Shown: positions 27,022-35,586 of the stretch, piece by piece
Numbering within the stretch: position 1 is the stretch's first letter
Layout of the letters: the number at the start of each line of letters is the position of its first letter
Origin: Microbacterium schleiferi
GTDB taxonomy: Bacteria > Actinomycetota > Actinomycetes > Actinomycetales > Microbacteriaceae
NCBI RefSeq assembly: GCF_015565955.1
Contig: NZ_CP064760.1
Span: 1,364,001 to 1,428,000 of the forward strand
Reading direction: 5' to 3'
Length of the DNA: 64,000 nt
Translations under genes and position numbers: made by a program
The notes under the pieces: generated by a model
The model's database searches: none
What the model saw: only the letters and a program-made list of their open reading frames with translations
Told to the model about the DNA's origin: nothing

Positions 27022-28178
27022 CGGTCCCCGCGGCAGCTCGTGGCACGGTCAGTGCTGCGGTGCTTGCCGCGGCGCTGAGCCTGACCGCGTGTGTGGAATC
27101 GGCATCCGCGCCGGAACCACTCACGAGCAGCCGTGTTCCGGCGCCGGCGAGCGAAACGCCCGCCCCCGGGCCATCCTCGATGCCGGTGATGTGGCGCACG
27201 GCGAGTGCGCCGAAGACGGTGGCAGCGAATCTGCGCGTGCCATGGTCGGTGGTGCCGTTTGCTGACGGTACGCGGATCGTGAGTCTGCGTGGCGGTGAGA
27301 TCGCCGAGGTCGACGCGAGCGGGTCGGCGCGCACGATCGGCGGCGTTTCGGGCGTCAGTGCGATCGGCGAAGGCGGCCTGCTGGGCCTTGCGCTGCGAGA
27401 AACGGATGCCGAGACGTGGCTCTACGCGTATCTGACGAGCTGGGATGGCAATCGGGTTATCCGGATGCCGCTGCTGGGCGCTCCGGGTGAACGACGACTC
27501 GGCGGCGAGCAGCTCATCGTCGAGGGCATCCCGAAGGCGAACACGCACAATGGCGGGCGCATTGCTTTCGGTCCTGACGGCTACTTGTACGTCGCGACGG
27601 GGGATGCCGGGATCCGTGATGCGTCCCAGGACCCGGGCTCATTGGCGGGCAAGATCTTGCGCTTTGACGCTGATGGTGCGCCCGCGCCGGGCAATCCGTT
27701 CGGGACGGCTGTCTACTCGCTCGGCCACCGCAACGTTCAAGGCCTGGCGTGGACCGATGACGGAACCCTGTGGGCAACCGAGTTCGGGCAGGACCAAGTC
27801 GACGAGATCAACCGCATCGTGCCCGGCGCCAACTACGGCTGGCCGATCCACGAGGGCGCTGCGGGCGATTCCGCCTACGAGGATCCCGTCGTCACCTGGG
27901 CGACCGACGAGGCGAGTCCCAGCGGATTGGCGGCCATCGGCAACACCCTTTTCGTGGCGGCGTTGCGCGGCCAGCGCGTGTGGACGCTCGACGTCGACGC
28001 CGGCGGGCTGATCGGTGATCCGCAGCCGCTGTGGATCGGGGAGCTCGGTCGCATCCGTGACGCTGTGGTCGACGGCGACGAACTGCTGCTGCTGACCAAC
28101 AACACCGATGGGCGGGGATCACCCTCCGGCAACGACGATCGCCTGCTGTCCGTCCGTCTCGTCGAGGCCGCGCCGTAG
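27018..28178 (+). CDS. PQQ-type sugar dehydrogenase lipoprotein (soluble aldose dehydrogenase family)
   Basis: An extracellular lipoprotein of 386 residues with lipobox LTAC (Cys25) and a six-bladed beta-propeller of the glucose/sorbosone dehydrogenase family. The active-site blade elements are seen: GEGGLLGLALRETDAETWLY, NTHNGGRIAFGPDGYLYVAT, LGHRNVQGLAW, and EFGQDQVDEINRI followed by GANYGWP. Enzymes of this fold oxidise aldoses with PQQ or act on related substrates. No PQQ synthesis genes are present in the window, so the cofactor would have to come from elsewhere. It ends 13 bp from a convergent gene. Confidence 0.88.
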   Translation: MTVPAAARGTVSAAVLAAALSLTACVESASAPEPLTSSRVPAPASETPAPGPSSMPVMWRTASAPKTVAANLRVPWSVVPFADGTRIVSLRGGEIAEVDASGSARTIGGVSGVSAIGEGGLLGLALRETDAETWLYAYLTSWDGNRVIRMPLLGAPGERRLGGEQLIVEGIPKANTHNGGRIAFGPDGYLYVATGDAGIRDASQDPGSLAGKILRFDADGAPAPGNPFGTAVYSLGHRNVQGLAWTDDGTLWATEFGQDQVDEINRIVPGANYGWPIHEGAAGDSAYEDPVVTWATDEASPSGLAAIGNTLFVAALRGQRVWTLDVDAGGLIGDPQPLWIGELGRIRDAVVDGDELLLLTNNTDGRGSPSGNDDRLLSVRLVEAAP

Positions 28179-28191
28179 TTCGTCTGTGCGG

Positions 28192-29997
28192 TCAGCGCGA
28201 CAGGCCCGCGAGTGTTCGCACGATCGCGACAGCATCCAGTCCGCCGTCGCCGGCGACAACGCCCCCGGCGAACAGCTGCGCGCATGCGTCGATCAGGGGC
28301 GACGCGATTCCTGCGGCGGCAGCGGCATCCTGGATCAGCTCGGCATTCACGTGGACGTCGGCGATCGAAGCCTGCGGGGTCATGTCGCCGCGCACCAGCT
28401 TGTCGGTCTTCACGCGGGACAGGGGCGAGGCCATTTGGCCGGCGTCGAGGATGCTGCGCAGCACCTTCAGATCCATGCTGTGGGCCTCGGCGAAGTGAAA
28501 GGACTCCGCCAGTCCCGCCAGGAGCGAGACGAGGAACACGTTGGCGCTGAGCTTCATCGTCAGCGCCGCCGGAACCTCGCCGCAGACTTCGACGCGTGAG
28601 CACAGGGGGCCGATGAGCTGGCGGACCCGCTCGACGGCATCCGGCGGCCCGGCCAGCAACCCCACGAGGGTGCCGGTCTCGGCGGGTACGCGCGAGCCCG
28701 ATACCGGTGCTTCGACGTAGGTTCCTCCCGCCGCGGCGATGTCGTCGGCGAGTTTCAGCGAGTCGGCCGGAGAGATCGTCCCGGTGTTCACGATGGTGCG
28801 CCCCGCCACGAAGGCGTGTATGGCTCCGCTTTCGTCGCGCAGCACCGCGTCGATGGCGCCTGCGTTCCGGAGCATCACGATCACGGTGTCGGATGCCGCG
28901 AACACTCCTTCCGGTGACGCTCCCGCCGCGGCGCCGGCATCCACGATCGGCTGGAGCGCTGCCGGTGACCGCGTCCATGCTGTCAGCCGGACTCCCGCGT
29001 CCAGGAGCCGGCGGGCCATCGGGGTTCCCATGAGCCCGAGACCGATGAATCCCACGCGCTCGGCAGGCGTGGGTCGCGGCGTGGTCGACGGCTGACCGGT
29101 GAGGGGCTTCTCGAACCAGTGATGCGCGTAGGGTTCGTCGTTGAACGCGGGGATTTCGGAGTAGCCGGCGGAGCGGTAGAGCTGGATCGCTTCGGTGAGG
29201 GCGCGATTCGTGTCAAGACGCGCGACCGTTGATCCGGCGTCGCGTGCGGCATCCTCGATGGCGGTGAGCAAGCGTCGTCCGAGGCCCATCCCGCGCGTTT
29301 CGGGCGCAACCCACAGCCGCTTGATCTCGCCGACGCCATCCGGGTGGAGCTTGACGCCGACGCATCCGACGACGGTGCCCTTGAGGGTTGCCAGGAGGAA
29401 GAGCCCGGCGGGCGGTCTGAGAGCCTCCGCCGGCGCCGGCCGGGTGGTGGTGGCATCGAACGCGGTCTCGAACCGCTCCGTGAGCACGGCGTAGTACTGC
29501 GCGATCGCGTCGCGCGCCGCGGCACCGTCGGGATCTGCCGGTGCGATCTCGATAGCGGAGGCCGTGAGAAGGCGGCGGGTCGTCGCCGCAGCCGCCAGCA
29601 GGTCGCGTTGCTGGTTCGGCGTGAGCGGTTGGAGGATCGCGTCGGCCAGATCATCCGACAGGTGATCCAGGATGCCGATCTCGGCGCGGCCCGCAGCCGT
29701 GACCTCCGCACGTCGGACGCGACTATCGTCTCCGGATGTGGTCGTGACGATGAGCCCTTCGTTCTCGAGTGCCCTCAGCATGCGGCTGAGGTACCCGGAG
29801 TCCAATCCGAGTCGTGCTCGCAGCTCGCGCACCTCCGCGCCGTCTGCGCCGATCTCCCAGAGCAGCCGATCGAGAGCGAGTGATCGTCCGCGGTCGAGGT
29901 ACTGGTCTTCGAGGATGCCGATGCGCTCGGTGACCGTGCGGTTGAAGGCCCGCAGTTCGGCCCGGGCGCCGGCGGGATCGAGGGGATTCGCGACCAT
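28192..29997 (-). CDS. Three-part fusion: MarR regulator, GNAT acetyltransferase, 3-hydroxyisobutyrate dehydrogenase-type oxidoreductase
   Basis: A single open frame of 601 residues. Residues 1-145 form a MarR-type winged helix (LRARLGLDSGYLSRMLRALE, VTTTSGDDSRVRRAEVTAAG). Residues 160-310 form a GNAT domain (RLWVAPETRGMGLGRRLL is the acetyl-CoA loop). From about residue 320 a beta-hydroxyacid dehydrogenase follows, with the NAD(P) motif GFIGLGLMGTPMARRLL and the catalytic lysine in LTMKLSANVF. MarR-GNAT fusions are known; the added dehydrogenase is unusual. The linker PSTTPRPTPAE shows no stop in any frame, so a hidden frame slip joining two genes cannot be excluded. A palindrome at the start suggests self-regulation. 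Confidence 0.82.
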   Translation of the reverse strand: MVANPLDPAGARAELRAFNRTVTERIGILEDQYLDRGRSLALDRLLWEIGADGAEVRELRARLGLDSGYLSRMLRALENEGLIVTTTSGDDSRVRRAEVTAAGRAEIGILDHLSDDLADAILQPLTPNQQRDLLAAAATTRRLLTASAIEIAPADPDGAAARDAIAQYYAVLTERFETAFDATTTRPAPAEALRPPAGLFLLATLKGTVVGCVGVKLHPDGVGEIKRLWVAPETRGMGLGRRLLTAIEDAARDAGSTVARLDTNRALTEAIQLYRSAGYSEIPAFNDEPYAHHWFEKPLTGQPSTTPRPTPAERVGFIGLGLMGTPMARRLLDAGVRLTAWTRSPAALQPIVDAGAAAGASPEGVFAASDTVIVMLRNAGAIDAVLRDESGAIHAFVAGRTIVNTGTISPADSLKLADDIAAAGGTYVEAPVSGSRVPAETGTLVGLLAGPPDAVERVRQLIGPLCSRVEVCGEVPAALTMKLSANVFLVSLLAGLAESFHFAEAHSMDLKVLRSILDAGQMASPLSRVKTDKLVRGDMTPQASIADVHVNAELIQDAAAAAGIASPLIDACAQLFAGGVVAGDGGLDAVAIVRTLAGLSR

Positions 29998-30000
29998 ATA

Positions 30001-30016
30001 TCTGACTATAGTCAGA
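30001..30016. promoter_or_regulatory. Perfect 16-bp palindrome at the MarR-fusion start
   Basis: TCTGACTATAGTCAGA is a perfect inverted repeat immediately upstream of the ATG at 29997 of the MarR-GNAT-dehydrogenase gene and within the gap to the divergent NmrA-like gene. This size and position fit a MarR operator that represses its own gene and maybe the neighbour. Confidence 0.7.
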
Positions 30017-30124
30017 CAATGCGCGTGGTGTGGACCGGCAGCCACCTCACATTCAGGGGAGCTGTGTCGTCCTGAATGATGAGAGCGTGCGTCCTGGTCG
30101 TGACGACGCGGATGAGGAGAGATC

Positions 30125-30889
30125 ATGCGCATTGCGGTTGCCGGAGGAACGGGGACGGTGGGGCACCACGTCGTCGATCAGGCGACGCGTGCCGGTCACG
30201 AGGTCGTCGCCCTGGCGCGTTCGAACGGTGTCGATCTGACCACCGGTGACGGGCTTCGCGCCGCGATCGAGGGAGCAGATGCCATCATCGACGTCGCATC
30301 CGCGCAGACGCTCTCGGCGCGCGCATCCCGGGACTTCTTCGGATCGGTGACGGAGAACCTGCTGGCGGCGGCCCGCGGCGCCGATGTTCACCATGTGGCG
30401 CTGTCGATCGTCGGTGCCGCGGCGGCACCCCACGGGTATTACGCGGGCAAGCTCGTGCAAGAGCAGCGTGTCGCGGCGTCCGCTGGTCACTGGTCGATCC
30501 TGCGTGCAACGCAGTTCCACGAGTTCGCCGCTCAGGTGCTCGCTCAGGCGAAGATTCTCGGCGCGCACCTGGTGCCGCGGATGCGGTCACAACCCGTGGC
30601 CGCGTCAGAGGTCGCCGCCGCATTGGTTCAGATCGTTGAGAGCGGGGCACACGGCGATGAGCCCGATCTCGCCGGACCGCGCGAGGAGCGGATGGCTGAC
30701 CTGTCCCGCAGCTACCTGCGCCGGACGGGATCGGCGGACCGGGTGCTCGAGGTGCGTCTTCCCGGGGCACTGGGCGCCGCAATGGCGAAGGGCGGACTGC
30801 TGCCCGGGTCAGACGCCCGTCTCGGGTCGCAGACGTTCGCGCAGTGGTTGGACCAGTACCGTGGCACCGGGGGAGCCGATGACCGATGA
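30125..30889 (+). CDS. NAD(P)-binding NmrA/SDR-type protein
   Basis: A 254-residue Rossmann-fold protein of the atypical short-chain dehydrogenase group. The nucleotide-binding loop is at the start (IAVAGGTGTVGHHVVDQATR). There is no classical YxxxK; YYAGKLVQEQ around residue 105 stands in its place. It overlaps the following sigma factor gene by 11 bp, a pairing often seen with SigJ-type factors, so the two probably share a stress response. Substrate unknown. Confidence 0.85.
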   Translation: MRIAVAGGTGTVGHHVVDQATRAGHEVVALARSNGVDLTTGDGLRAAIEGADAIIDVASAQTLSARASRDFFGSVTENLLAAARGADVHHVALSIVGAAAAPHGYYAGKLVQEQRVAASAGHWSILRATQFHEFAAQVLAQAKILGAHLVPRMRSQPVAASEVAAALVQIVESGAHGDEPDLAGPREERMADLSRSYLRRTGSADRVLEVRLPGALGAAMAKGGLLPGSDARLGSQTFAQWLDQYRGTGGADDR

Positions 30890-31784
30890 GTCCATCGACG
30901 GCGAGGCGATCGCCGAGCGCCGACACCTCGTATCGCTAGCTTTCCGGATGCTGGGCACGATCGCCGAGGCCGAGGACGCCGTGCAAGAAACGTACGTGCG
31001 CTGGTATCGCCTCTCCGATCAGGAGCGGGCCTCGATCGATTCGCCGCGCGCGTGGTTGACTCGGGCGGCCAGCAGGGTGTGCCTGGACCTTCTCGGGAGC
31101 GCGCGAGCACGGCGCGAGAGCTACATCGGGGAGTGGCTGCCAGAGCCGGTGCCGGTGACAGCGTTCGGCGCTCCCCATGAACCCGCGTCCTCCGACGCGC
31201 GGGACCCGCTTGATCGCGTGAGTCTTGACGAATCGGTGTCCACCGCGTTGCTCACGGTCCTGGAATCGATGACACCGGCAGAGCGTGTCGTCTTCGTGCT
31301 TCACGAGGTCGTCGCGGTGCCCTTTCGTGAGATCGCCGAGGTGGTGGGGCGAACGGATGCGGCGTGCCGCCAACTCGCGGCATCCGCTCGTCGTCGCGTG
31401 CGAAGCGCTGCGGCGCGTCGGGTCTCGCGCGAGGAACACGATCGGGTGGTGTGGGCCTTCGCGGCGGCCGCACAGTCGGGCCGGCTCGATGAGCTGATCG
31501 CCGTGCTCGACCCGGAGGTCGTGTTGCGCTCGGACGGCGGCGGTCGCGTCAGCGCAGCCCGCCGTCCGGTGATCGGTGCCGATCGCGTGGCCCGCTTCCT
31601 GCTGGGTATCGGGCAGAAGCGACCCGAGGTCCAGCTGCACCCTCTCCAGACACCCGATGGACTCGGATTCGCGATGTGGCTGGATGCGCGAATCGTCGGT
31701 GTCGTCACCCTCGAGGTGGGGGCGACCAGTGTGCGCGAGGTCAGGCTGGTGCTGAACCCCGAGAAGCTCTCACTCTGGAACTGA
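30879..31784 (+). CDS. sigJ: ECF sigma factor, SigJ type (ECF41-like)
   Basis: A 301-residue sigma factor with region 2 (LVSLAFRMLGTIAEAEDAVQ and ETYVRWYRL), region 4 (LTVLESMTPAERVVFVLHEV, PFREIAEVVGRTDAACRQLA) and a C-terminal SnoaL-like domain from about residue 180 (VVWAFAAAAQSGRLDELIAV). That extension is known to regulate ECF41 factors internally in place of an anti-sigma factor. ATG 30879 overlaps the NmrA-like gene. The last 44 bp overlap the convergent DUF1275 gene. Confidence 0.92.
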   Translation: MTDESIDGEAIAERRHLVSLAFRMLGTIAEAEDAVQETYVRWYRLSDQERASIDSPRAWLTRAASRVCLDLLGSARARRESYIGEWLPEPVPVTAFGAPHEPASSDARDPLDRVSLDESVSTALLTVLESMTPAERVVFVLHEVVAVPFREIAEVVGRTDAACRQLAASARRRVRSAAARRVSREEHDRVVWAFAAAAQSGRLDELIAVLDPEVVLRSDGGGRVSAARRPVIGADRVARFLLGIGQKRPEVQLHPLQTPDGLGFAMWLDARIVGVVTLEVGATSVREVRLVLNPEKLSLWN

Positions 31785-32436
31785 CGGCGGCGATTCCACC
31801 AGCGAAGATCGCGGCGTACCAGAGCGCAGCGGTGCCGAACGCCGCGTAGCTGATCGCACCGCCGATCGCACCGACCGCAATGGCGAGCCACAGCGCGAGG
31901 TAGCGGAGCCACCCGGTTCGGTCGCCGCCGCGCAGCGCCCCGACGATCCCTTCGCCGATCTTCACGAGCGCGCCCGTCATGTACGTGATGCCGAAGGATG
32001 GCCCGCCCCGCCCACTGAAGACCGTGTTCACGGCTCCCATCCCGAGCGCGAGGCACACGGCGGTGGGCGCGACGCCGAGTAGAGCCGAACCGGTCACGGC
32101 GTTGGGGTCGACCGGCGCAGCGGATGCCAGCGCTGCTCCCACGGCGGTGATCGCTGCGACGGCCAGGAGAAGAAGCCAGCTCCGGTCGCGCCGTGGCGAT
32201 CTGATCGCCGTTCCGGCCATGACCCCGACGACGAAGGCGACGATGACCGCGAAACCGAATCCAGCGGCCGCGAGATCGCCCCCGGCAAGCTCGACGCCGG
32301 ACTGCGTCGTATTGCCGCTCATGAACGACACGAAGTACCCGCCGAGATAGATGAACGCGATGCCGTCGATGTAGCCCGCGAGGACGGCGAGCAGCACGGC
32401 GATGGCGAGCCGAGAACGGGGGAGTGAATCGACCAC
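31741..32436 (-). CDS. DUF1275 (YoaK family) membrane protein
   Basis: A 231-residue membrane protein with six predicted helices. The family signature GYIDGIAFIYLGGYFVSFMS and GNTTQ lies at residues 21-45, and the second conserved region is GMGAVNTVFSGRGGPSFGIT and YMTGALVKIGEG. Function is not established; a transport role is inferred from topology. It overlaps sigJ at the 3' end. Confidence 0.9.
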   Translation of the reverse strand: MVDSLPRSRLAIAVLLAVLAGYIDGIAFIYLGGYFVSFMSGNTTQSGVELAGGDLAAAGFGFAVIVAFVVGVMAGTAIRSPRRDRSWLLLLAVAAITAVGAALASAAPVDPNAVTGSALLGVAPTAVCLALGMGAVNTVFSGRGGPSFGITYMTGALVKIGEGIVGALRGGDRTGWLRYLALWLAIAVGAIGGAISYAAFGTAALWYAAIFAGGIAAVSSRVRASRGSAPA

Positions 32437-32518
32437 GGCTGGGCGGCGTCCTTTCCCGCGGCGGCCCTCGCGCGGCGTCAGGGCCCAGAGTAGCGGCGAG
32501 CGCGCTCGTGCGCCGGTG

Positions 32519-33517
32519 TCAGTGGCCGCGCACGCTCGTGAGATACCGGGCGGTCATCTGCACGCGACGGTCGGGATCATGGGTCAGCCGCTGAAGGATG
32601 CCGGTTGCCTCGTCGCTCTCGATCTCACCGAGGGCCTGGGTCAGCCGAAGCCGGGCCTCAGCGTCGGCGAGTGTCGTCAGGGCGGCATCCAGCCTCTGCT
32701 CGATATCGCCGGGATGGGAGCGTGCGATGTGCCCGAGCGACTCGGCTGCTTCGACGTCGTCGGTGCCCCGCACGATCATCGCGATGAGTTCGTCAGCCGC
32801 TTCCGTCGCTCCGCGCGGGCCGAGGGCGAGAGCAGCGCTCCCGCGGACGACCGGGTCGGCGTGGTCGAGGGCGTCGAGCAGGAGCGGATCGATATCCGTT
32901 CGCGCCGGTGACGCGATCTTTGTGAGCGTCGTGATTGCTCGCTGCCGAACCGTGCCATCGGGCGAATCGAGGGCGCTGCGCAGGGCGGTGACGGTGGACT
33001 CGTCGGCCGATCGCGCGAGCGCCCACTGCAGTGCCCCCGCGACGTTCGGATCGTCCTCGGCGAGCACGGCGTCGGTGAGCGCGGAGGCCATGGGCGCCGC
33101 GGGATGTGCGAGCGCGGCGCGTTGCCGTTCGGATGCGTCGGCCGACCCCAGGCGCTGCAGCAGCGCCACGGTCTGCAGGACGTCGGTCCAGGCGTCGGGC
33201 TGCTGCTCTCGCAGCTGACGGAGCCGGCCCAGAAGCTCCTGCTCGCGCGCGATCGTCTCTACCGTGCCGGCGATCACCCGGTCGAGGATGTCGGTCGGGG
33301 TGGCGCCGGCGTCGCTGAGCGCATCCCCGACCTGCCGCAGCGGCAGCCCGAGCGAGCGCAGCGCCTCGACCTGCAGCAGGCGACGCAGATCGTCCTCGCC
33401 GTAGTCTCGGTACCCCGCGCCGGTGCGCTCGCTCGGCTGCACGAGGCCGATGCGGTCGTAGTGCCGCAGCATCCGCGCGCTCACGCCGGAACGCCGCGAG
33501 ACATCACCGATTCTCAT
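32519..33517 (-). CDS. MerR-family regulator with HEAT-repeat C-terminus
   Basis: A 332-residue regulator. Residues 1-70 are a MerR winged helix (RIGDVSRRSGVSARMLRHYD, LVQPSERTGAGYRDY). A coiled coil follows around residues 75-110. From about residue 130 to the end there are HEAT-like alpha repeats (DGTVRQRAITTLTKIA, DPVVRGSAALALGPRG). Normal MerR sensors have small ligand domains, so the repeat domain suggests protein binding. It overlaps the next HEAT-protein gene by 4 bp and the pair shares one upstream MerR-type promoter. Confidence 0.9.
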   Translation of the reverse strand: MRIGDVSRRSGVSARMLRHYDRIGLVQPSERTGAGYRDYGEDDLRRLLQVEALRSLGLPLRQVGDALSDAGATPTDILDRVIAGTVETIAREQELLGRLRQLREQQPDAWTDVLQTVALLQRLGSADASERQRAALAHPAAPMASALTDAVLAEDDPNVAGALQWALARSADESTVTALRSALDSPDGTVRQRAITTLTKIASPARTDIDPLLLDALDHADPVVRGSAALALGPRGATEAADELIAMIVRGTDDVEAAESLGHIARSHPGDIEQRLDAALTTLADAEARLRLTQALGEIESDEATGILQRLTHDPDRRVQMTARYLTSVRGH

Positions 33518-34206
33518 CCGGGCGACTCCTCTGCATCGTCGTCGGCGACCGTCGGGGCGTTTCGAAGCGCCACGACCCGCCGCGCTTCGAACACGGCTGC
33601 CTCGAAGCCCTCGTCGGGATCGGCGAGAAGCCGTTGGGTCGCGAGAGCGTGCATCCGGGTTTCGTCGCTCAGATCCTTCGCGAGAACCCTGTCGATCGCG
33701 CTCGACCCCGCCTCACCCAAGCCGACGAACGCGTGACTGAGGCTGCGCTGTACGTCCGTGCCGCCGCGGCCGAGTTGTCCGGCCAGTGCGGCGGCAAGCT
33801 CTGGTTCGCCGCCCCGGGGGACGAGGACAACGGCGGCCCGCCACGCCGATCGCGCAACCTCGTCATCCGGGTCGGCGAGCGCTTCGGGCGTGATCGCCTG
33901 CCACCCGGCGGCCTCACCGACCTTCGACAGGGTGTGCAGCGCCTGGCTGCGCGCCTGCGCGTTCGTGCTGCGCGTCTCGGCGAGAAGCCTCGGCACCGTC
34001 AGGTCGCTGGCGTGACGCGTGATCGCCCACGTGAGTGTGTCGCGAACGGTGAAGTCCGGCTCTGCGCCGCACCGACCGATGAGGATCTCGACGAAGCTCG
34101 GATCCGGTCGGGATCCCGCGGTCAGCGCTGCCTGCATCCGGGTGGATGCAGACGCGTCTCGCAGCAGCGCGTCCAACCGGTCGACGTTTCCTGATTGCGT
34201 GGTCAT
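33514..34206 (-). CDS. HEAT-repeat protein
   Basis: A 230-residue all-alpha protein with HEAT/PBS-like repeats (FTVRDTLTWAITRHASDLTV, DDEVARSAWRAAVVLVPRG, SDETRMHALATQRLLADPDE). It is upstream of, and overlaps by 4 bp with, the MerR-HEAT regulator, so it is probably its functional partner. ATG 34206 has the ribosome site GGAGG in front. No catalytic residues are seen. Confidence 0.85.
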   Translation of the reverse strand: MTTQSGNVDRLDALLRDASASTRMQAALTAGSRPDPSFVEILIGRCGAEPDFTVRDTLTWAITRHASDLTVPRLLAETRSTNAQARSQALHTLSKVGEAAGWQAITPEALADPDDEVARSAWRAAVVLVPRGGEPELAAALAGQLGRGGTDVQRSLSHAFVGLGEAGSSAIDRVLAKDLSDETRMHALATQRLLADPDEGFEAAVFEARRVVALRNAPTVADDDAEESPG

Positions 34207-34233
34207 GGTCCACCTCCAGAGACCATCCAAAAG

Positions 34234-34256
34234 CTTGACACAGTGTTAAGGTCAAG
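34234..34256 (-). promoter_or_regulatory. MerR-type promoter/operator
   Basis: Inverted arms CTTGAC (34234-34239) and GTCAAG (34251-34256) lie 28 bp before the HEAT gene start. On the minus strand TTGACC forms a -35 box, followed after about 19 bp by TTGGAT. The long spacer with a palindrome inside the promoter is the mark of MerR-regulated genes. Confidence 0.65.
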
Positions 34257-34312
34257 CCCGGCGACGCCCGGCTTCTCAGGGATCTTGTCGCCGCGCGTGT
34301 TAGCGTCGCGCC

Positions 34313-34717
34313 ATGTCCTCGACGACTCATCCCGGGACTGCCGACCACGACTCCCACTCCGCTTCGCCGGGACCGCTTGAGCGCGACATCCGTGCCGAGA
34401 TCGCCGATGCCGAGCGCGCGGACCGTCCGATCAGACGGATGCTTCGCACGACCCGAGCGTGGGTCGCGCGGCATCCGCGTGTCGAGGTCGCCTACCGCAT
34501 CGGCGTCGGAGTCGTCGGGACGGTCTTGACCCTCGGTGGACTCGTGCTCGTGCCGCTTCCGGGACCGGGCTGGCTCGTCGTGTTTCTGGGGCTGGCGGTG
34601 CTCGGCACCGAGTTCCACTGGGCTCGCCGGCTGGCGGGCTGGGTCAAGCGGATGCTGGACCGGTTCTGGCAGTGGTGGCGTCAGCGTCGCGCGGCTCGCG
34701 CAGCTCGCGAGAGATGA
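34313..34717 (+). CDS. TIGR02611 family membrane protein
   Basis: A 134-residue protein with two membrane helices and the family signature VLVPLPGPGWLVVFLGLAVL (PGPGW motif). The N-terminus is charged and cytoplasmic. TIGR02611 proteins are typical of actinobacteria and have no known function. Its last 74 bp overlap a convergent HNH gene. Confidence 0.9.
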   Translation: MSSTTHPGTADHDSHSASPGPLERDIRAEIADAERADRPIRRMLRTTRAWVARHPRVEVAYRIGVGVVGTVLTLGGLVLVPLPGPGWLVVFLGLAVLGTEFHWARRLAGWVKRMLDRFWQWWRQRRAARAARER

Positions 34718-35033
34718 GGGCCCACGCCAGCAGGAACGCGGGCTCGTCGAGCCGTCGTCGTCGCATCCAGCTGGTCACCTCGGTGTTGCACTTGCTCGCG
34801 TTGCAGCGGCCACAGGCCGGGACCACGTTCTCGATCGTGTAGCTGCCACCGCGCGAGATCGGCAGGACGCAGTCCTTCTGGAGCGGAACGTCCGCGGCAC
34901 CGCAGTACGCACACCGTCCCCACGCCTCGCGGATGAGCAACCACTGCGCACCGGTGAGATCGCTGCCCGATGCGGCGATACGCCGTGCGCGGCGACGCGC
35001 GACACGGGCGCGACGGGTGCGCGGGGCGGCCAT
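34644..35033 (-). CDS. HNH endonuclease-like protein with altered catalytic position
   Basis: A 129-residue protein with an Arg-rich start (PRTRRARVARRRARRI) and an HNH fold. Zinc pairs are CAYC and CGRC. The core reads QKDCVLPISRGGSYTIENVV followed by PACGRCNASKCN, where the usual Asp-His pair is Asp-Cys. The Asn in IENVV and the C-terminal zinc site are kept. ATG 35033 is the first start in frame. Whether this variant still cuts DNA is uncertain. Confidence 0.75.
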   Translation of the reverse strand: MAAPRTRRARVARRRARRIAASGSDLTGAQWLLIREAWGRCAYCGAADVPLQKDCVLPISRGGSYTIENVVPACGRCNASKCNTEVTSWMRRRRLDEPAFLLAWALISRELREPRDADATTARTGPASA

Positions 35034-35133
35034 GCGACCGACGGTAGTGCGTCCCGTCCGCGCCGGCCGTGCGACACACCCCGCATGCGTGGCTCGCGGC
35101 GCTCCGACGCACGAGCCGGTCGTGCCGACCTCG

Positions 35134-35586
35134 TCAGCCGGCGGCGCGGTGCACGAGATCGCGCAGGGTCGTCTCAACCTCGTCGGTGACCTCGACCACG
35201 GCGAAGGCGGTCGCCCACATGGCGCCGTTGTCGAGCAGGGCGTCCTCGTTGAACCCGACGCTGCCGTAGCGTGTGTCGAACTTCGAGGCCGGCTGGTAGA
35301 AGATGACGACCTTCCCGTCTCGCGCGTACGAGGGAAATCCGTACCAGGTCTTGGGATCAAGATGCGGCGCCTCGTCCTGCACGATCCGGTGCAGCAGCTC
35401 GGCGACGGCCTTGTCTGTCCCGCTCAGTGCGGCGATGGCATCCACGCACGCCTGCGCTTCGCGCTTCTTCTTCGCCGATCCCGTGCCACCCGCGCCCTGC
35501 TCCCGCAGCTCGGCGGCGCGCTGCTTCATCGCCTCGCGTTCGGCGTCGCTGAAGCCATCCGTTGGGGTGTCGCGCTTGTCAGCCAT
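35134..35586 (-). CDS. DUF1801 family protein
   Basis: A 150-residue cytoplasmic protein. The DUF1801 (YdhG-like) fold is seen in HRIVQDEAPHLDPKTWYGFP, DGKVVIFYQPASKFDTRYGS and VGFNEDALLDNGAMWATAF. The N-terminal 45 residues are charged and probably flexible. ATG 35586 is preceded by AGAGAGGACG. Function is not established for this group. Confidence 0.85.
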   Translation of the reverse strand: MADKRDTPTDGFSDAEREAMKQRAAELREQGAGGTGSAKKKREAQACVDAIAALSGTDKAVAELLHRIVQDEAPHLDPKTWYGFPSYARDGKVVIFYQPASKFDTRYGSVGFNEDALLDNGAMWATAFAVVEVTDEVETTLRDLVHRAAG

